A stretch of 22,124 nt of DNA from assembly GCA_934589525.1 (NCBI GenBank), contig CAKTOB010000033.1, positions 1 through 22,124 of the forward strand, in the 5' to 3' direction. Below, one piece after another: positions 14,971 through 21,696 of this stretch. The number at the start of each line of letters is the position of its first letter. Position 1 is the first letter of the stretch. The notes beneath the pieces are model-generated. The model searched no databases. It worked only from the letters and a program-made list of their open reading frames with translations, and was not told the DNA's origin. The DNA is from an uncultured Oscillospiraceae bacterium. Its GTDB lineage: Bacteria; Bacillota; Clostridia; Oscillospirales; Oscillospiraceae. The position numbers and the translations under genes are program-made.

Positions 14971-14999
14971 AGTATACCACATTTTCTATAGGACAGCAA
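14971..14999 (-). promoter_or_regulatory. Promoter of the polysaccharide operon
   Basis: On the minus strand a TTGCTG -35 box (14994-14999) and TATACT -10 box (14971-14976) are separated by exactly 17 bp. Start of transcription would be near 14964, leaving a leader of about 65 nt. No comparable promoter is evident between the ten downstream genes, so this probably drives the whole 11.3-kb unit. Confidence 0.75.
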
Positions 15000-15109
15000 G
15001 AAAAAGTTTCCACCCCAAAACCCGTCCCCGCGTATGTAGGGGCGGTGCTCCGCGCAGCGAATTAAAAAACCAATGATTGCCGGGGGCAATCACACATTAA
15101 ATTATCGGC

Positions 15110-15235
15110 AATCTGTCGCCCGCCACGTTTCGAACATAACCTGTGCGGTTGAATGGAACCACGCAATGTAGCGGCGATGATTCATCGCCATACTGCGTTC
15201 CGAATAGAACCTGTTTGGCTGAATGGTATCACCGA
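15110..15235. repeat. R3 hairpin repeat units
   Basis: A ggcgatgattcatcgcc core lies at 15173-15189, with flanks cgaacataacctgtgcgg and ggaaccacgcaatgtagc on the left and a second flank gaatagaacctgtttggc on the right. Confidence 0.65.
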
Positions 15236-15242
15236 TCGCTAT

Positions 15243-15363
15243 GTCATCCCGACCAAAATGAAATGGAGCGGAGGGATCTTCCCAAGTCGCAGGTTTTCTC
15301 TTGTGGCGGTCCGTTCACCAACGTGGTGGATTCCTCCGCTCGCTTTGCTAAGGCCTAAATGAC
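15243..15363. repeat. R1 palindromic repeat, copy 4 (diverged)
   Basis: This 121-bp unit has left end gtcatcccga, right end taaatgac and an inner ggatcttcccaag segment as in the other copies. One terminal position and several inner ones have drifted. Confidence 0.75.
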
Positions 15364-15399
15364 AGACGTTTTTTATTGGTTGTTACAAATTCAAATGTA

Positions 15400-15515
15400 C
15401 CACGAATGGCCTTACGGCCAATGGCGGCAGGTTGCCGCCGCTACATTGCGTAGTACCATTCATCCACACAGGTTATACATCCAACGTGGCGGGCGGCAGG
15501 TTGCCGCCCCTACGT
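15400..15515. repeat. R3 hairpin repeat units (two in tandem)
   Basis: Cores ggcggcaggttgccgcc (15423-15439) and gggcggcaggttgccgccc (15491-15509) are 68 bp apart, with taccattcatccacacag between them. Confidence 0.7.
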
Positions 15516-15597
15516 CAACGTACCACGTTTTTCGTATTTTACTGGCACTAATCTGCAATAGATACGTTTAATATACGTCATTTCGAAACAAATTTAT

Positions 15598-15660
15598 TGT
15601 AGGGGCGGCTACCAGCCGCCCGCCACGTTTCGAATACAACCTGTGTGGATGAACGGAACC
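15598..15660. repeat. R3 hairpin repeat unit
   Basis: The core gggcggctaccagccgccc (15603-15621) is followed by gccacgtttcgaatacaacc. A compensated change in the loop-proximal pairs (ggct/agcc instead of ggca/tgcc) keeps the stem intact. Confidence 0.7.
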
Positions 15661-15673
15661 ACCCCCCCGACAT

Positions 15674-15795
15674 GTCATTCCGAGCGAACGAATGTGAGCC
15701 GAGGAATCTTCTCAAGCGGCAAGTTTTATCTTGCGTTGGTTCATCTTCCAACGTGGTGGATTCCTCCGCTCCGCTGACGCTGCGGTCGGAATGAC
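15674..15795. repeat. R1 palindromic repeat, copy 5
   Basis: This 122-bp unit has intact gtcattccga and tcggaatgac ends, the same orientation as copies 1 and 2 and only a few visible differences from copy 2. Confidence 0.85.
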
Positions 15796-15855
15796 ATAAC
15801 GGGGGACGTTTCAACGGATTCGCCTATTGTTTCGACACCGTTACAGGCCACAACT

Positions 15856-16009
15856 CCTTGGCTCTCCCTATGGGAGAGCTGGCTCGGCGCAGCCGAGACT
15901 GAGAGGGCATTGCAGCGTTTGTTGAATAATCACGTCCATTAAAATCCTCAACGTTGGCCCTCTCCGTCCGAGCTGCGCTCGGCCACCTCTCCCATAGGGA
16001 GAGGCAAGG
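15856..16009. repeat. R2 palindromic element, right copy (inverted relative to left copy)
   Basis: This 154-bp element is bounded by ccttggctctccctatgg and catagggagaggcaagg. The ggctcggcgcagccgagac arm is now on the left and the gtccgagctgcgctcggcc arm on the right, the reverse of the copy at 3263-3416. The pair therefore forms a long-range inverted repeat around the polysaccharide locus. Confidence 0.8.
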
Positions 16010-16104
16010 AGGGGTTGTACCATTCAACCACACGGGTCATATTCGGAACGTGGCGGGCGGCAGATTGCCGATGAATGAAGGTGTGATTGCCACCGGCAAT
16101 GGGA

Positions 16105-16149
16105 TAAAAAATCCGCCTCCGGAAGAGGGGACGCTTCTTCCGGAGGCGG
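16105..16149 (-). terminator. Rho-independent terminator (minus strand)
   Basis: A perfect 14-bp stem, CCGCCTCCGGAAGA (16113-16126) with TCTTCCGGAGGCGG (16136-16149), is followed on the minus strand by ATTTTTTA. It is the probable end of the minus-strand MFS/phosphodiesterase transcript, about 230 nt after the last stop codon at 16379. Confidence 0.75.
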
Positions 16150-16181
16150 TGCTGATTTTAAGCTGTTTTGGGCAGTCGAAA

Positions 16182-16216
16182 GCCCCCGCTGTGGCTTTCA
16201 GCGGGGGCCTTCTTTG
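16182..16216 (+). terminator. Hairpin with pyrimidine tail (plus strand)
   Basis: A perfect 10-bp stem, GCCCCCGCTG and CAGCGGGGGC, with a 7-nt loop is followed by CTTCTTTG on the plus strand. It has terminator form but no plus-strand gene lies upstream in the last kilobase. It may protect against read-through from the mosaic or be left over from a lost gene. Confidence 0.45.
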
Positions 16217-16378
16217 CAAAAGGAATAGAAAGAAGAGAGGTAGAAAAGAGGATCTACGGAAATGAAAGGGAGCGGCTCACGGCTTCCGCAACCTTTCTGT
16301 TATTAAAATACCGGAGGGATTTGAACAGCAAATAGCGGAATTGAAAACAAAATACAACGAAAATGTGAATAAGCTGTT

Positions 16379-17200
16379 TTACAGTCCCAGGGCGTAGGGG
16401 TCAAAGCCCTCGAAAATGGGGAGCCACCCCTCCTGCACGGCGGTTTTGAAGTCCTCCGGGCTGCGGATGGTCCAGCTGACACCCTGCATGCCCCAGAGCT
16501 TGCGGCAGATGGTGTTGCTGACGGTCTCCCGGTCCTCAAACCGGTAGGCGATAAAGTCCGGCACCGTCAGGAAGTTTTCTAAGTAGTAGCTGCACAGGAA
16601 CCGGACGGGCCAGGAGCGGGTCTTGTCCCGCTTCACGGAGTCCTCGGAAAGCTGGCCCCGGATCAGCTGGGGGTGGTGCTTTTTAAGATAGCGGATGCAC
16701 CGGGGGTCAAAGGACTCGATGCAGTAGGGGCCCTGGTAACCCCCCAGCATTTCCACGGTGGCCTCGGTCAGCGCGTCCGCGTTGCCGTCCTTGGTTTTCA
16801 GCTCAATGATCAGGGGCGCTTCGCCCTGGAATAAATCCAGCACCTGCCGGAAGGTGGGGATCACCTGGTCGGTGCCGCCCAAGTGATAGTTTGTCAGGTC
16901 CCGGGCAGTCAGCTCCTCCATGGTGCCCTCCTGACCGGTGGTGCGCTGGAGGTCCGAGTCGTGCATGACGGCCAGGGTGCCGTCTTTCAGAAGGTGCAGG
17001 TCAAACTCGATGCCATAGCCCTTTTCCAGAGCGGCGGCAAAGGCGGCCATGCTGTTTTCCGGCTTGGTCTCGTCGTGGAGACCCCGGTGGGCATAGTATT
17101 TCCCACGGAAGGCCGCCATACCGGGGTGATTTCCCCGGCCCCGGACGCAAAGCACATGGAGCAGCATGCAAATCAGAATAACAAGAATCAGAACCAACAT
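16379..17200 (-). CDS. Membrane-anchored glycerophosphodiester phosphodiesterase
   Basis: This 273-residue protein of the GlpQ/UgpQ family starts with a hydrophobic anchor (residues 1-18) and a short basic stretch, placing a TIM-barrel catalytic domain at the membrane, probably outside. Catalytic and metal residues are visible: H38-R39-G40, PENS at 47-50, E65 and D67 in IEFDLHLLKDG, and H80-D81. The enzyme hydrolyses glycerophosphodiesters to glycerol-3-phosphate and an alcohol; lipid deacylation products or teichoic-acid-like polymers are possible substrates. GGGAG lies about 10 nt before the ATG at 17200. It follows the MFS gene by 51 nt with no convincing terminator between, so they are probably one operon, and the transporter might supply or use its products (inference). 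Confidence 0.92.
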   Translation of the reverse strand: MLVLILVILICMLLHVLCVRGRGNHPGMAAFRGKYYAHRGLHDETKPENSMAAFAAALEKGYGIEFDLHLLKDGTLAVMHDSDLQRTTGQEGTMEELTARDLTNYHLGGTDQVIPTFRQVLDLFQGEAPLIIELKTKDGNADALTEATVEMLGGYQGPYCIESFDPRCIRYLKKHHPQLIRGQLSEDSVKRDKTRSWPVRFLCSYYLENFLTVPDFIAYRFEDRETVSNTICRKLWGMQGVSWTIRSPEDFKTAVQEGWLPIFEGFDPYALGL

Positions 17201-17251
17201 TGTTTTTCGCTCCCTTTTTATTTAGCAGCATTCGCTGCGGAATAACAATTC

Positions 17252-18571
17252 TTAATCCTCTACGTCGTAGGCTTCCAGCCCCCGGCGCATGGCCACCCGG
17301 TTGTCACCGTGGCGGACGAAGCCCATGGTCAGGAAGGAGGCGAAGACAAAGAGGGAGGCATAGGGGAACAGGGTGTGGTAGCTCACATTGCGCAGGAGCC
17401 ACCCGGCCACAATGGGGGTGACGATCTGGGCGGACATGGAGAAGGTGTAGTAGAGCCCTGTAAACTTGCCCACTTCGCTTCCCTTGCACATTTCCACCAC
17501 CATGGGCAGGCTATTGACATTGATGGCCGCCCAGGCAAGGCCCACCAGCAGGAACAGAACGTACAGAACAGGGCTGAAGCCGTGGATGGCAACGGTCAGC
17601 AGATACCCCCCCAGGAAGCTGCCGGAGAGCAGCAGGGTACCCATGCGGATGGTCTTTCTCCGGCCGATTTTGCTGGCCAGAGCGCCGATGGGGATGTAAC
17701 TGAGGATGGCGCCGCCGGTGGCGATGGTGAGGCACGTGTTGGCCTGGCCCAGGCTCATGCCCCAGACGTTTTCGGCATAAACGGAGAACCAGGTGGTGAT
17801 GCCGTTATAGCCCACGAACCACAGGCTGATGGAGATCAGCAGGAAGGTCAGGCTCCGCTTCACATCGGCGGGCAGGGTCTCGCCGGACTCGGTGTGCTGG
17901 GAAAGATCGTCCTCCGGGTGCTTCTTTTCATATTCCTGCTGGCGCTTCACCAGCGCCGGTTCGTTGACCAGGAACATGATGACCATGAGGGCTGCGGCCA
18001 TGATCCCGGCCACAATGGCAAACAGGGGGAAGAAGCTGACGTAGCTGTCGGACTTGACCCGGTACAGGAAGGTGGTCACCAGCAGATAGCAGATGCCGCC
18101 GATGGCACCCATCAGGTTAATAATGGCGTTGGCCTTGGAGCGCAGGGGCTTGGGGGTGATGTCCGGCATCAATGCCACCGCGGGGCTGCGGTAAGTGCCC
18201 ATGGCAATGAGCAGCAGACCCAGGGCGCAGATGAAGAGGGCCAGGGTGCCGGCCTTGGGGGCGGCGTGGTAGCTGTCGGCAAGCAAGGGGAGCATCAGCA
18301 TCAAAATAATGGCGGTCAGGGTGCCGAAGAGGATAAAGGGTCTGCGGCGGCCCAGGGGGCTTTTGCACTTGTCGGAGAGTCCGCCGAAGAGAGGCAGCAG
18401 GAACAGGGCCAAAACATTGTCCGCCGCCATAATGGCGCCGGAGAGGGTTTCGTTCAGATGAAAGGTATTGGTCAGGATCAGGGGCACCAGGTTGTCGTAC
18501 ATCTGCCAGAAGGCGCAGATGGAAAGGAAGGCAAAGCCCACCAGGACGGTTCGCTTGGTGTCGAGTTTCAT
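17252..18571 (-). CDS. MFS transporter (SLC45/GPH-like sugar symporter type)
   Basis: This 439-residue protein has about 12 membrane segments. Between segments 2 and 3 it has GGLSDKCKSPLGRRRPF (63-79), the MFS motif with the GRRRPF ending typical of the SLC45/sucrose-type and GPH-like carriers. A second copy of the loop motif, ASKIGRRKTIRMG, is in the C-terminal half, and a hydrophilic central loop (about 206-232) joins the halves. Such carriers import sugars or glycosides with protons or cations; the substrate here is unknown. GGAGG lies 7 nt before the ATG at 18571. It has its own promoter (18610-18638), and its partner downstream is a phosphodiesterase, so a role in uptake of a phosphodiester breakdown product or sugar is possible. 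Confidence 0.88.
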   Translation of the reverse strand: MKLDTKRTVLVGFAFLSICAFWQMYDNLVPLILTNTFHLNETLSGAIMAADNVLALFLLPLFGGLSDKCKSPLGRRRPFILFGTLTAIILMLMLPLLADSYHAAPKAGTLALFICALGLLLIAMGTYRSPAVALMPDITPKPLRSKANAIINLMGAIGGICYLLVTTFLYRVKSDSYVSFFPLFAIVAGIMAAALMVIMFLVNEPALVKRQQEYEKKHPEDDLSQHTESGETLPADVKRSLTFLLISISLWFVGYNGITTWFSVYAENVWGMSLGQANTCLTIATGGAILSYIPIGALASKIGRRKTIRMGTLLLSGSFLGGYLLTVAIHGFSPVLYVLFLLVGLAWAAINVNSLPMVVEMCKGSEVGKFTGLYYTFSMSAQIVTPIVAGWLLRNVSYHTLFPYASLFVFASFLTMGFVRHGDNRVAMRRGLEAYDVED

Positions 18572-18609
18572 AAATTGGCCTCCAGAATCAACGGTTTTTT
18601 TGTACCATT

Positions 18610-18638
18610 ATTATAAACCAGTTTCTTCCAATTGTCCA
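18610..18638 (-). promoter_or_regulatory. Promoter of the MFS/phosphodiesterase operon
   Basis: A TGGACA -35 box (18633-18638) and perfect TATAAT -10 box (18610-18615) lie 17 bp apart on the minus strand. The -10 box overlaps the TAA stop codon of the upstream radical SAM gene, and the -35 box lies in its last codons. Confidence 0.75.
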
Positions 18639-19507
18639 GAGCTGCGGAGCAAGTTATTCAAATAATTCAGCACCCGTTTCTTATCCAGGGACCACAGGGG
18701 GGCCAGCAGCTCCCGCCGGGGGCCGTCGCCGGTGATGCGGTGGATGACTGTACCCCGGGGAAGGACGCTGATGCAGTTGTTCAGAATTCTGCCGTATTCC
18801 TCCAGGGTCAGGCACCGGAACTTCCCCTGCAAATAATCCTCTGCCAGGGGGGCGGAGCGGACCACATGGAGCAGGTGAAATTTGACCCCGTGGCTTCCCG
18901 CGGCGCCCACGGCCCGGGCGGATTCCACCATTTGCTCCTCCGTCTCCCCGGGAAGGCCTAAAATCAGGTGGGTCACGGCTTCAATATTCCGCCGCCCCAG
19001 CTGCTCCAGGGCTTCAAAATAGACCCCGGTGTCATATTGCCGGTTCATGGCCCGGGCGGTGGCGTCGTGGACGGTTTGCAGCCCCAGCTCCACGCTGACG
19101 TAGGTTTCCCGGTTCAGCCGCTCCAGCACCTCCAGCACCTCCGGCCCCAGGCAGTCGGGCCGGGTGGCAACACAGAGCCCCAGGATTTCCTCCGGGGCGA
19201 CGGCGGCCCGGTAAAGGGCCTCCAGCTGCTCCGGGGGGCCATAGGTATTGGTAAAGGACTGAAAGTAGCTCAGGTATTTGCCGTCCTTGCATTTGGCAGC
19301 CACTTTTTGCTTGGCCTCATCCAATTGCCGGGCAATGTCCCGGCAGTCCGGGGCGGCAAACTCTCCGCTGCCCGCTCCGGAGCAAAACCGGCAGCCGCCG
19401 GTGGCCAGGGTGCCGTCCCGGTTGGGACAGGTGAAGCCTCCGTCCAGGGATAATTTGTAGACCTTGCAGCCGAAGCGGCGGCGGTAATAGTCGTTGACGG
19501 TGATCAA
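18611..19507 (-). CDS. YhcC-like radical SAM protein (TIGR01212 family)
   Basis: This 298-residue radical SAM protein starts ITVNDYYRRRFGCKVYKLSLDGGFTCPNRDG. The iron-sulfur cysteines are C27, C39 and C42 (C-x11-C-x2-C), the spacing of YhcC/TIGR01212 proteins rather than the classical CxxxCxxC. GLCVATRPDCLGPEVLEVL and HLILGLPGETEEQM are further family motifs. The reaction is unassigned; the family resembles the Elp3/oxygen-independent radical SAM group. The frame is open for 66 more codons upstream, but those lie in the divergent promoter region and neighbouring gene. A TTG at 19507, about 9 nt after AAGGAG, gives the expected length of about 300 residues. It is transcribed divergently from the TraX-like gene, and its end contains the promoter of the MFS gene. 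Confidence 0.9.
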   Translation of the reverse strand: MITVNDYYRRRFGCKVYKLSLDGGFTCPNRDGTLATGGCRFCSGAGSGEFAAPDCRDIARQLDEAKQKVAAKCKDGKYLSYFQSFTNTYGPPEQLEALYRAAVAPEEILGLCVATRPDCLGPEVLEVLERLNRETYVSVELGLQTVHDATARAMNRQYDTGVYFEALEQLGRRNIEAVTHLILGLPGETEEQMVESARAVGAAGSHGVKFHLLHVVRSAPLAEDYLQGKFRCLTLEEYGRILNNCISVLPRGTVIHRITGDGPRRELLAPLWSLDKKRVLNYLNNLLRSSGQLEETGL

Positions 19508-19520
19508 AATCCGATGCTCC

Positions 19521-19549
19521 TTGCTTTTAATTGGGGAATCTGCTATAAT
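19521..19549 (+). promoter_or_regulatory. Promoter of the traX-like gene
   Basis: TTGCTT (19521-19526), a 17-bp spacer and a perfect TATAAT (19544-19549) give a transcription start near 19556. The -35 box overlaps the ribosome binding site of the divergent radical SAM gene (CTCCTT on the plus strand, 19517-19522). Confidence 0.78.
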
Positions 19550-19577
19550 TTTTTGGATTTCTTTAGGGGGTGAGCGG

Positions 19578-20258
19578 ATGAAAAAGCCCATACCCCAGGA
19601 GGGACTGAAGCTTTTGGCCTGCGGGGCCATGCTGGTGGACCACTGGGCGCTGCTGTTCGGGAAAAGCATTTGGTTTCGGGCCCTGGGGCGGTTGGCTTTT
19701 CCCATTTATTGCTTCCTGATTTCCGAGGGCCTGGCCCATACCCGGAACCGGCGGCGGTATTTTGGCCGCCTGGCTCTGATGGCCCTGGTGACGGAGCCCA
19801 TTTATGACCTGGCCTTTTACCCCCGGGCCATCTGGCAGGGCCAGAACGTGCTGTGGACGCTGCTCCTGGGCGGGCTGCTGCTGGACCGGCTGGAACAGGG
19901 CCGGGAGCCTGTGGAAAAGCTGTTCTGGTTTCTGCTGCTCCCCCTTTGCGGGGAACTTCTGGGGGTGAGCTACGGAGCCTGGGGCATTCTCCTCATTGCC
20001 CTCTTCGGCCTGACCCGGGGACAGACGGAGGCCGTCCTGAGCCAGACCTTGGGCATGGCCCTGCTGAGCCTGTGCATGGGGAGCATTCCAATTTCGGTTT
20101 TGGGGTGGAATCTCCAGGTGCAGCTGTTTTCTCTCTTTGCCATGGTGCCCATCGGCCTGTATTCCGGGCGGAAAAGCACCAAAAGCCCCTGGGTTTCCCG
20201 GGCCTTTTACCTGTTTTACCCCCTGCACCTGCTGGCGCTTCTGGGAATCCGTTGTTGA
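19578..20258 (+). CDS. TraX-family membrane protein
   Basis: This 226-residue polytopic membrane protein of the TraX family (PF05857) starts MKKPIPQEGLKLLACGAMLVDH. Further family motifs are GRLAFPIYCFLISEGLAHT (about 40-58), RRRYFGRLALMALVTEPIYDLAF and NVLWTLLLG. Around seven hydrophobic segments are visible. TraX of the F plasmid acetylates pilin; chromosomal relatives in Firmicutes are common, resemble membrane acyltransferases, and their substrate is unknown. AGGGGG lies about 8 nt before the ATG at 19578, and a near-consensus promoter is 30 nt further up. A terminator follows 6 nt after the stop, so it is a single-gene transcript. An acylation role on surface polymers is conceivable, but nothing in the window proves it. 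Confidence 0.9.
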   Translation: MKKPIPQEGLKLLACGAMLVDHWALLFGKSIWFRALGRLAFPIYCFLISEGLAHTRNRRRYFGRLALMALVTEPIYDLAFYPRAIWQGQNVLWTLLLGGLLLDRLEQGREPVEKLFWFLLLPLCGELLGVSYGAWGILLIALFGLTRGQTEAVLSQTLGMALLSLCMGSIPISVLGWNLQVQLFSLFAMVPIGLYSGRKSTKSPWVSRAFYLFYPLHLLALLGIRC

Positions 20259-20262
20259 TCAT

Positions 20263-20294
20263 AAAAGGGACGGCAAGCGCCGTCCCTTTCCTTA
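20263..20294. terminator. Bidirectional terminator between traX-like gene and ychF
   Basis: A perfect 11-bp stem, aaagggacggc (20264-20274) with gccgtcccttt (20279-20289), has a 4-nt loop and a T-rich tail on each strand. It lies between the convergent stops at 20258 and 20309 and would serve both. Confidence 0.88.
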
Positions 20295-20308
20295 TGGAGT
20301 TTAGGGGC

Positions 20309-21406
20309 TTAGACGTTGAACAGGAAGTTCACGATGTCGCCGTCCTTCATGACGTATTCCTTGCCCTCGCTGCGGACCAGGCCCTTGGCCTTGGCGTTGG
20401 CCATGGTGCCGCAGGCCTTCATATCCTCAAAGGCGATGACCTCCGCCCGGATGAAGCCCCGCTCAAAGTCCGTGTGGATCTTGCCCGCGGCCTGGGGGGC
20501 CTTGGTGCCCCGCTTGATGGTCCAGGCCCGGCATTCGTCGGAGCCCGCGGTGAGGAAGGAGATGAGACCAAGCAGGGCGTAGCTGCTGCGGATCAGCTTA
20601 TCCAGACCGGATTCCTGCACCCCCAGCTCCTCCATGAACATGGCCTTCTCCTCCGGGTCGTCCAGCTCCGCAATGTCCGCCTCCAGCTTGGCGCAGATGG
20701 GCAGCAGCTGGCTGCCTTCTTCCTCCGCCAGCTGCTTGACGGCCATATAGTGGCGGCTCTTTTCCGGGGTGTTTACCTCGTCTTCCGAGAGGTTGGCCAC
20801 ATAAATGGTCTTTTTGAGGGTCAGAAGATCGGAGGTGGCAATAAGGGCTGCGTCGTCTTCGCTGCACTCAAAGGTCCGGGCCAGCTTGCCCTGGTTCAGA
20901 TGGGCCAGAAGCTCCGTAAACAGCTCCGCTTCCTTCACAAACCGCTTGTCGCCGCCCTTGGCCGCCTTCTGGCACTTGTCAATGCGCCGCTCCACCATTT
21001 CAATGTCGGCCATGACCAGTTCCAGATTGATGATGTCAATGTCCCGCAACGGATCGGTGGTCCCCTCCACATGGGTCACGTTGGGGTCTTCAAAGCAGCG
21101 CACCACATGGACAATGGCATCGGTGGTGCGGATGTTGCTCAAAAACTTGTTGCCCAGGCCCTCGCCCTTGGAAGCGCCCTTTACAAGCCCCGCAATATCC
21201 ACAAACTCCACCACCGCCGGCGTCACCTTCTTGGGCTGATGCAGCTGCGCCAACCACTCCAACCGCTCATCCGGCACCGACACCACCCCCACATTGGGGT
21301 CAATGGTGCAAAACGCATAGTTATCCGCAGGGACACCCGCATTGGTAATGGCGTTAAACAGCGTGGACTTGCCTACATTGGGAAGCCCCACAATACCTAA
21401 TTTCAT
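20309..21406 (-). CDS. ychF: Redox-regulated ATPase/GTPase YchF (OLA1 family)
   Basis: This 365-residue protein has the normal family length. The P-loop is GLPNVGKST at 7-15; the G3 region D70-I-A-G-L with VKGASKGEGLGNKFL (75-89) follows. At the usual NKxD site it has N205-L-S-E208, the change that makes YchF prefer ATP over GTP. A coiled helical arm (about 125-190) and a C-terminal TGS domain (from about 280, GTKAPQAAGKIHTDFERGFI) complete the protein. YchF binds ribosomes and is involved in translation and oxidative stress responses. The ATG at 21406 is fixed by the conserved MKLGIVGLPNVGKS start; AAGGAG is about 12 nt upstream. It is probably monocistronic, between a promoter at 21478-21506 and the shared terminator. 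Confidence 0.97.
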   Translation of the reverse strand: MKLGIVGLPNVGKSTLFNAITNAGVPADNYAFCTIDPNVGVVSVPDERLEWLAQLHQPKKVTPAVVEFVDIAGLVKGASKGEGLGNKFLSNIRTTDAIVHVVRCFEDPNVTHVEGTTDPLRDIDIINLELVMADIEMVERRIDKCQKAAKGGDKRFVKEAELFTELLAHLNQGKLARTFECSEDDAALIATSDLLTLKKTIYVANLSEDEVNTPEKSRHYMAVKQLAEEEGSQLLPICAKLEADIAELDDPEEKAMFMEELGVQESGLDKLIRSSYALLGLISFLTAGSDECRAWTIKRGTKAPQAAGKIHTDFERGFIRAEVIAFEDMKACGTMANAKAKGLVRSEGKEYVMKDGDIVNFLFNV

Positions 21407-21477
21407 ATGGCTTAAAATCTCCTTTATCTCACAGGTATCTCCCGTATCCAGGAAAACCAGGTTCATGATGATGGTTT

Positions 21478-21506
21478 AGTATACCATAAAACGGGGAGTG
21501 TTTCAA
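21478..21506 (-). promoter_or_regulatory. Promoter of ychF
   Basis: On the minus strand TTGAAA (21501-21506) and TATACT (21478-21483) are separated by 17 bp, giving a leader of about 65 nt to the ychF start. Confidence 0.75.
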
Positions 21507-21667
21507 TAGTGTTTGAATTTTTTGGTGTCGGGTGTATTTTAACAAAAGAACCGACAGGCCAGGGGAAAGCGGTCTGTCAGGATTCGTGAACCGAAGAACA
21601 ATCTTCTGACAGGGGACATTTCTTGGCCAAATCCTTTCCAAAGTTTCTTTAGTTTAGGTGCAGACGA
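21507..21667. other. Intergenic stretch between divergent promoters of ychF and hsdM
   Basis: No gene is evident. One imperfect hairpin is formed around 21552-21580 (gacag and ctgtc arms). The stretch is more A+T rich than the genes to its left and marks a composition change towards the restriction-modification locus. Confidence 0.5.
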
Positions 21668-21696
21668 TTGCGTAAAAGGGAGGCATGTTGTATAAT
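21668..21696 (+). promoter_or_regulatory. Promoter of the restriction-modification locus
   Basis: TTGCGT (21668-21673) with a 17-bp spacer to a perfect TATAAT (21691-21696). Start near 21703 leaves a leader of about 195 nt before hsdM, unusually long compared with the other genes of this window. Confidence 0.7.

Larger units (their letters stand above)
15014..16104. other. Non-coding repeat mosaic right of the polysaccharide operon
   Basis: No gene is supported. Contents: a degenerate R3 piece near 15035-15120, an R3 unit (15110-15235), R1 copy 4 (15243-15363), two R3 units (15400-15515), an R3 unit (15598-15660), R1 copy 5 (15674-15795), the R2 right copy (15856-16009) and a degenerate R3 piece (16015-16075). 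The composition mirrors the mosaic at 2694-3621. Confidence 0.75.

Noticed and set aside
15014..16104. Possible CRISPR array because of repeated hairpin units
   Set aside because: Units are palindromic, diverged, irregularly spaced and occur in both orientations. There are no uniform unique spacers and no cas genes.
16266..16394. Short plus-strand frame encoding VIKIPEGFEQQIAELKTKY and a little more
   Set aside because: The peptide looks protein-like, but there is no start codon with a ribosome binding site, it is only about 42 codons, and it runs into the end of the phosphodiesterase gene. At most it is a tiny remnant.
17309..18616. Plus-strand open frame of 435 codons opposite the MFS gene
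   Set aside because: Antisense shadow; low-complexity G/Q/H-rich translation with no membrane or domain pattern.
19853..21400. Plus-strand open frame of 515 codons crossing the traX-like gene and ychF
   Set aside because: It runs in another frame through one gene and antisense to the other, and crosses a strong terminator. Both real genes have conserved motifs.
21552..21580. Hairpin between ychF and hsdM as a terminator
   Set aside because: The stem has a wobble and a mismatch, and no gene upstream on the minus strand would need it; evidence is too weak.
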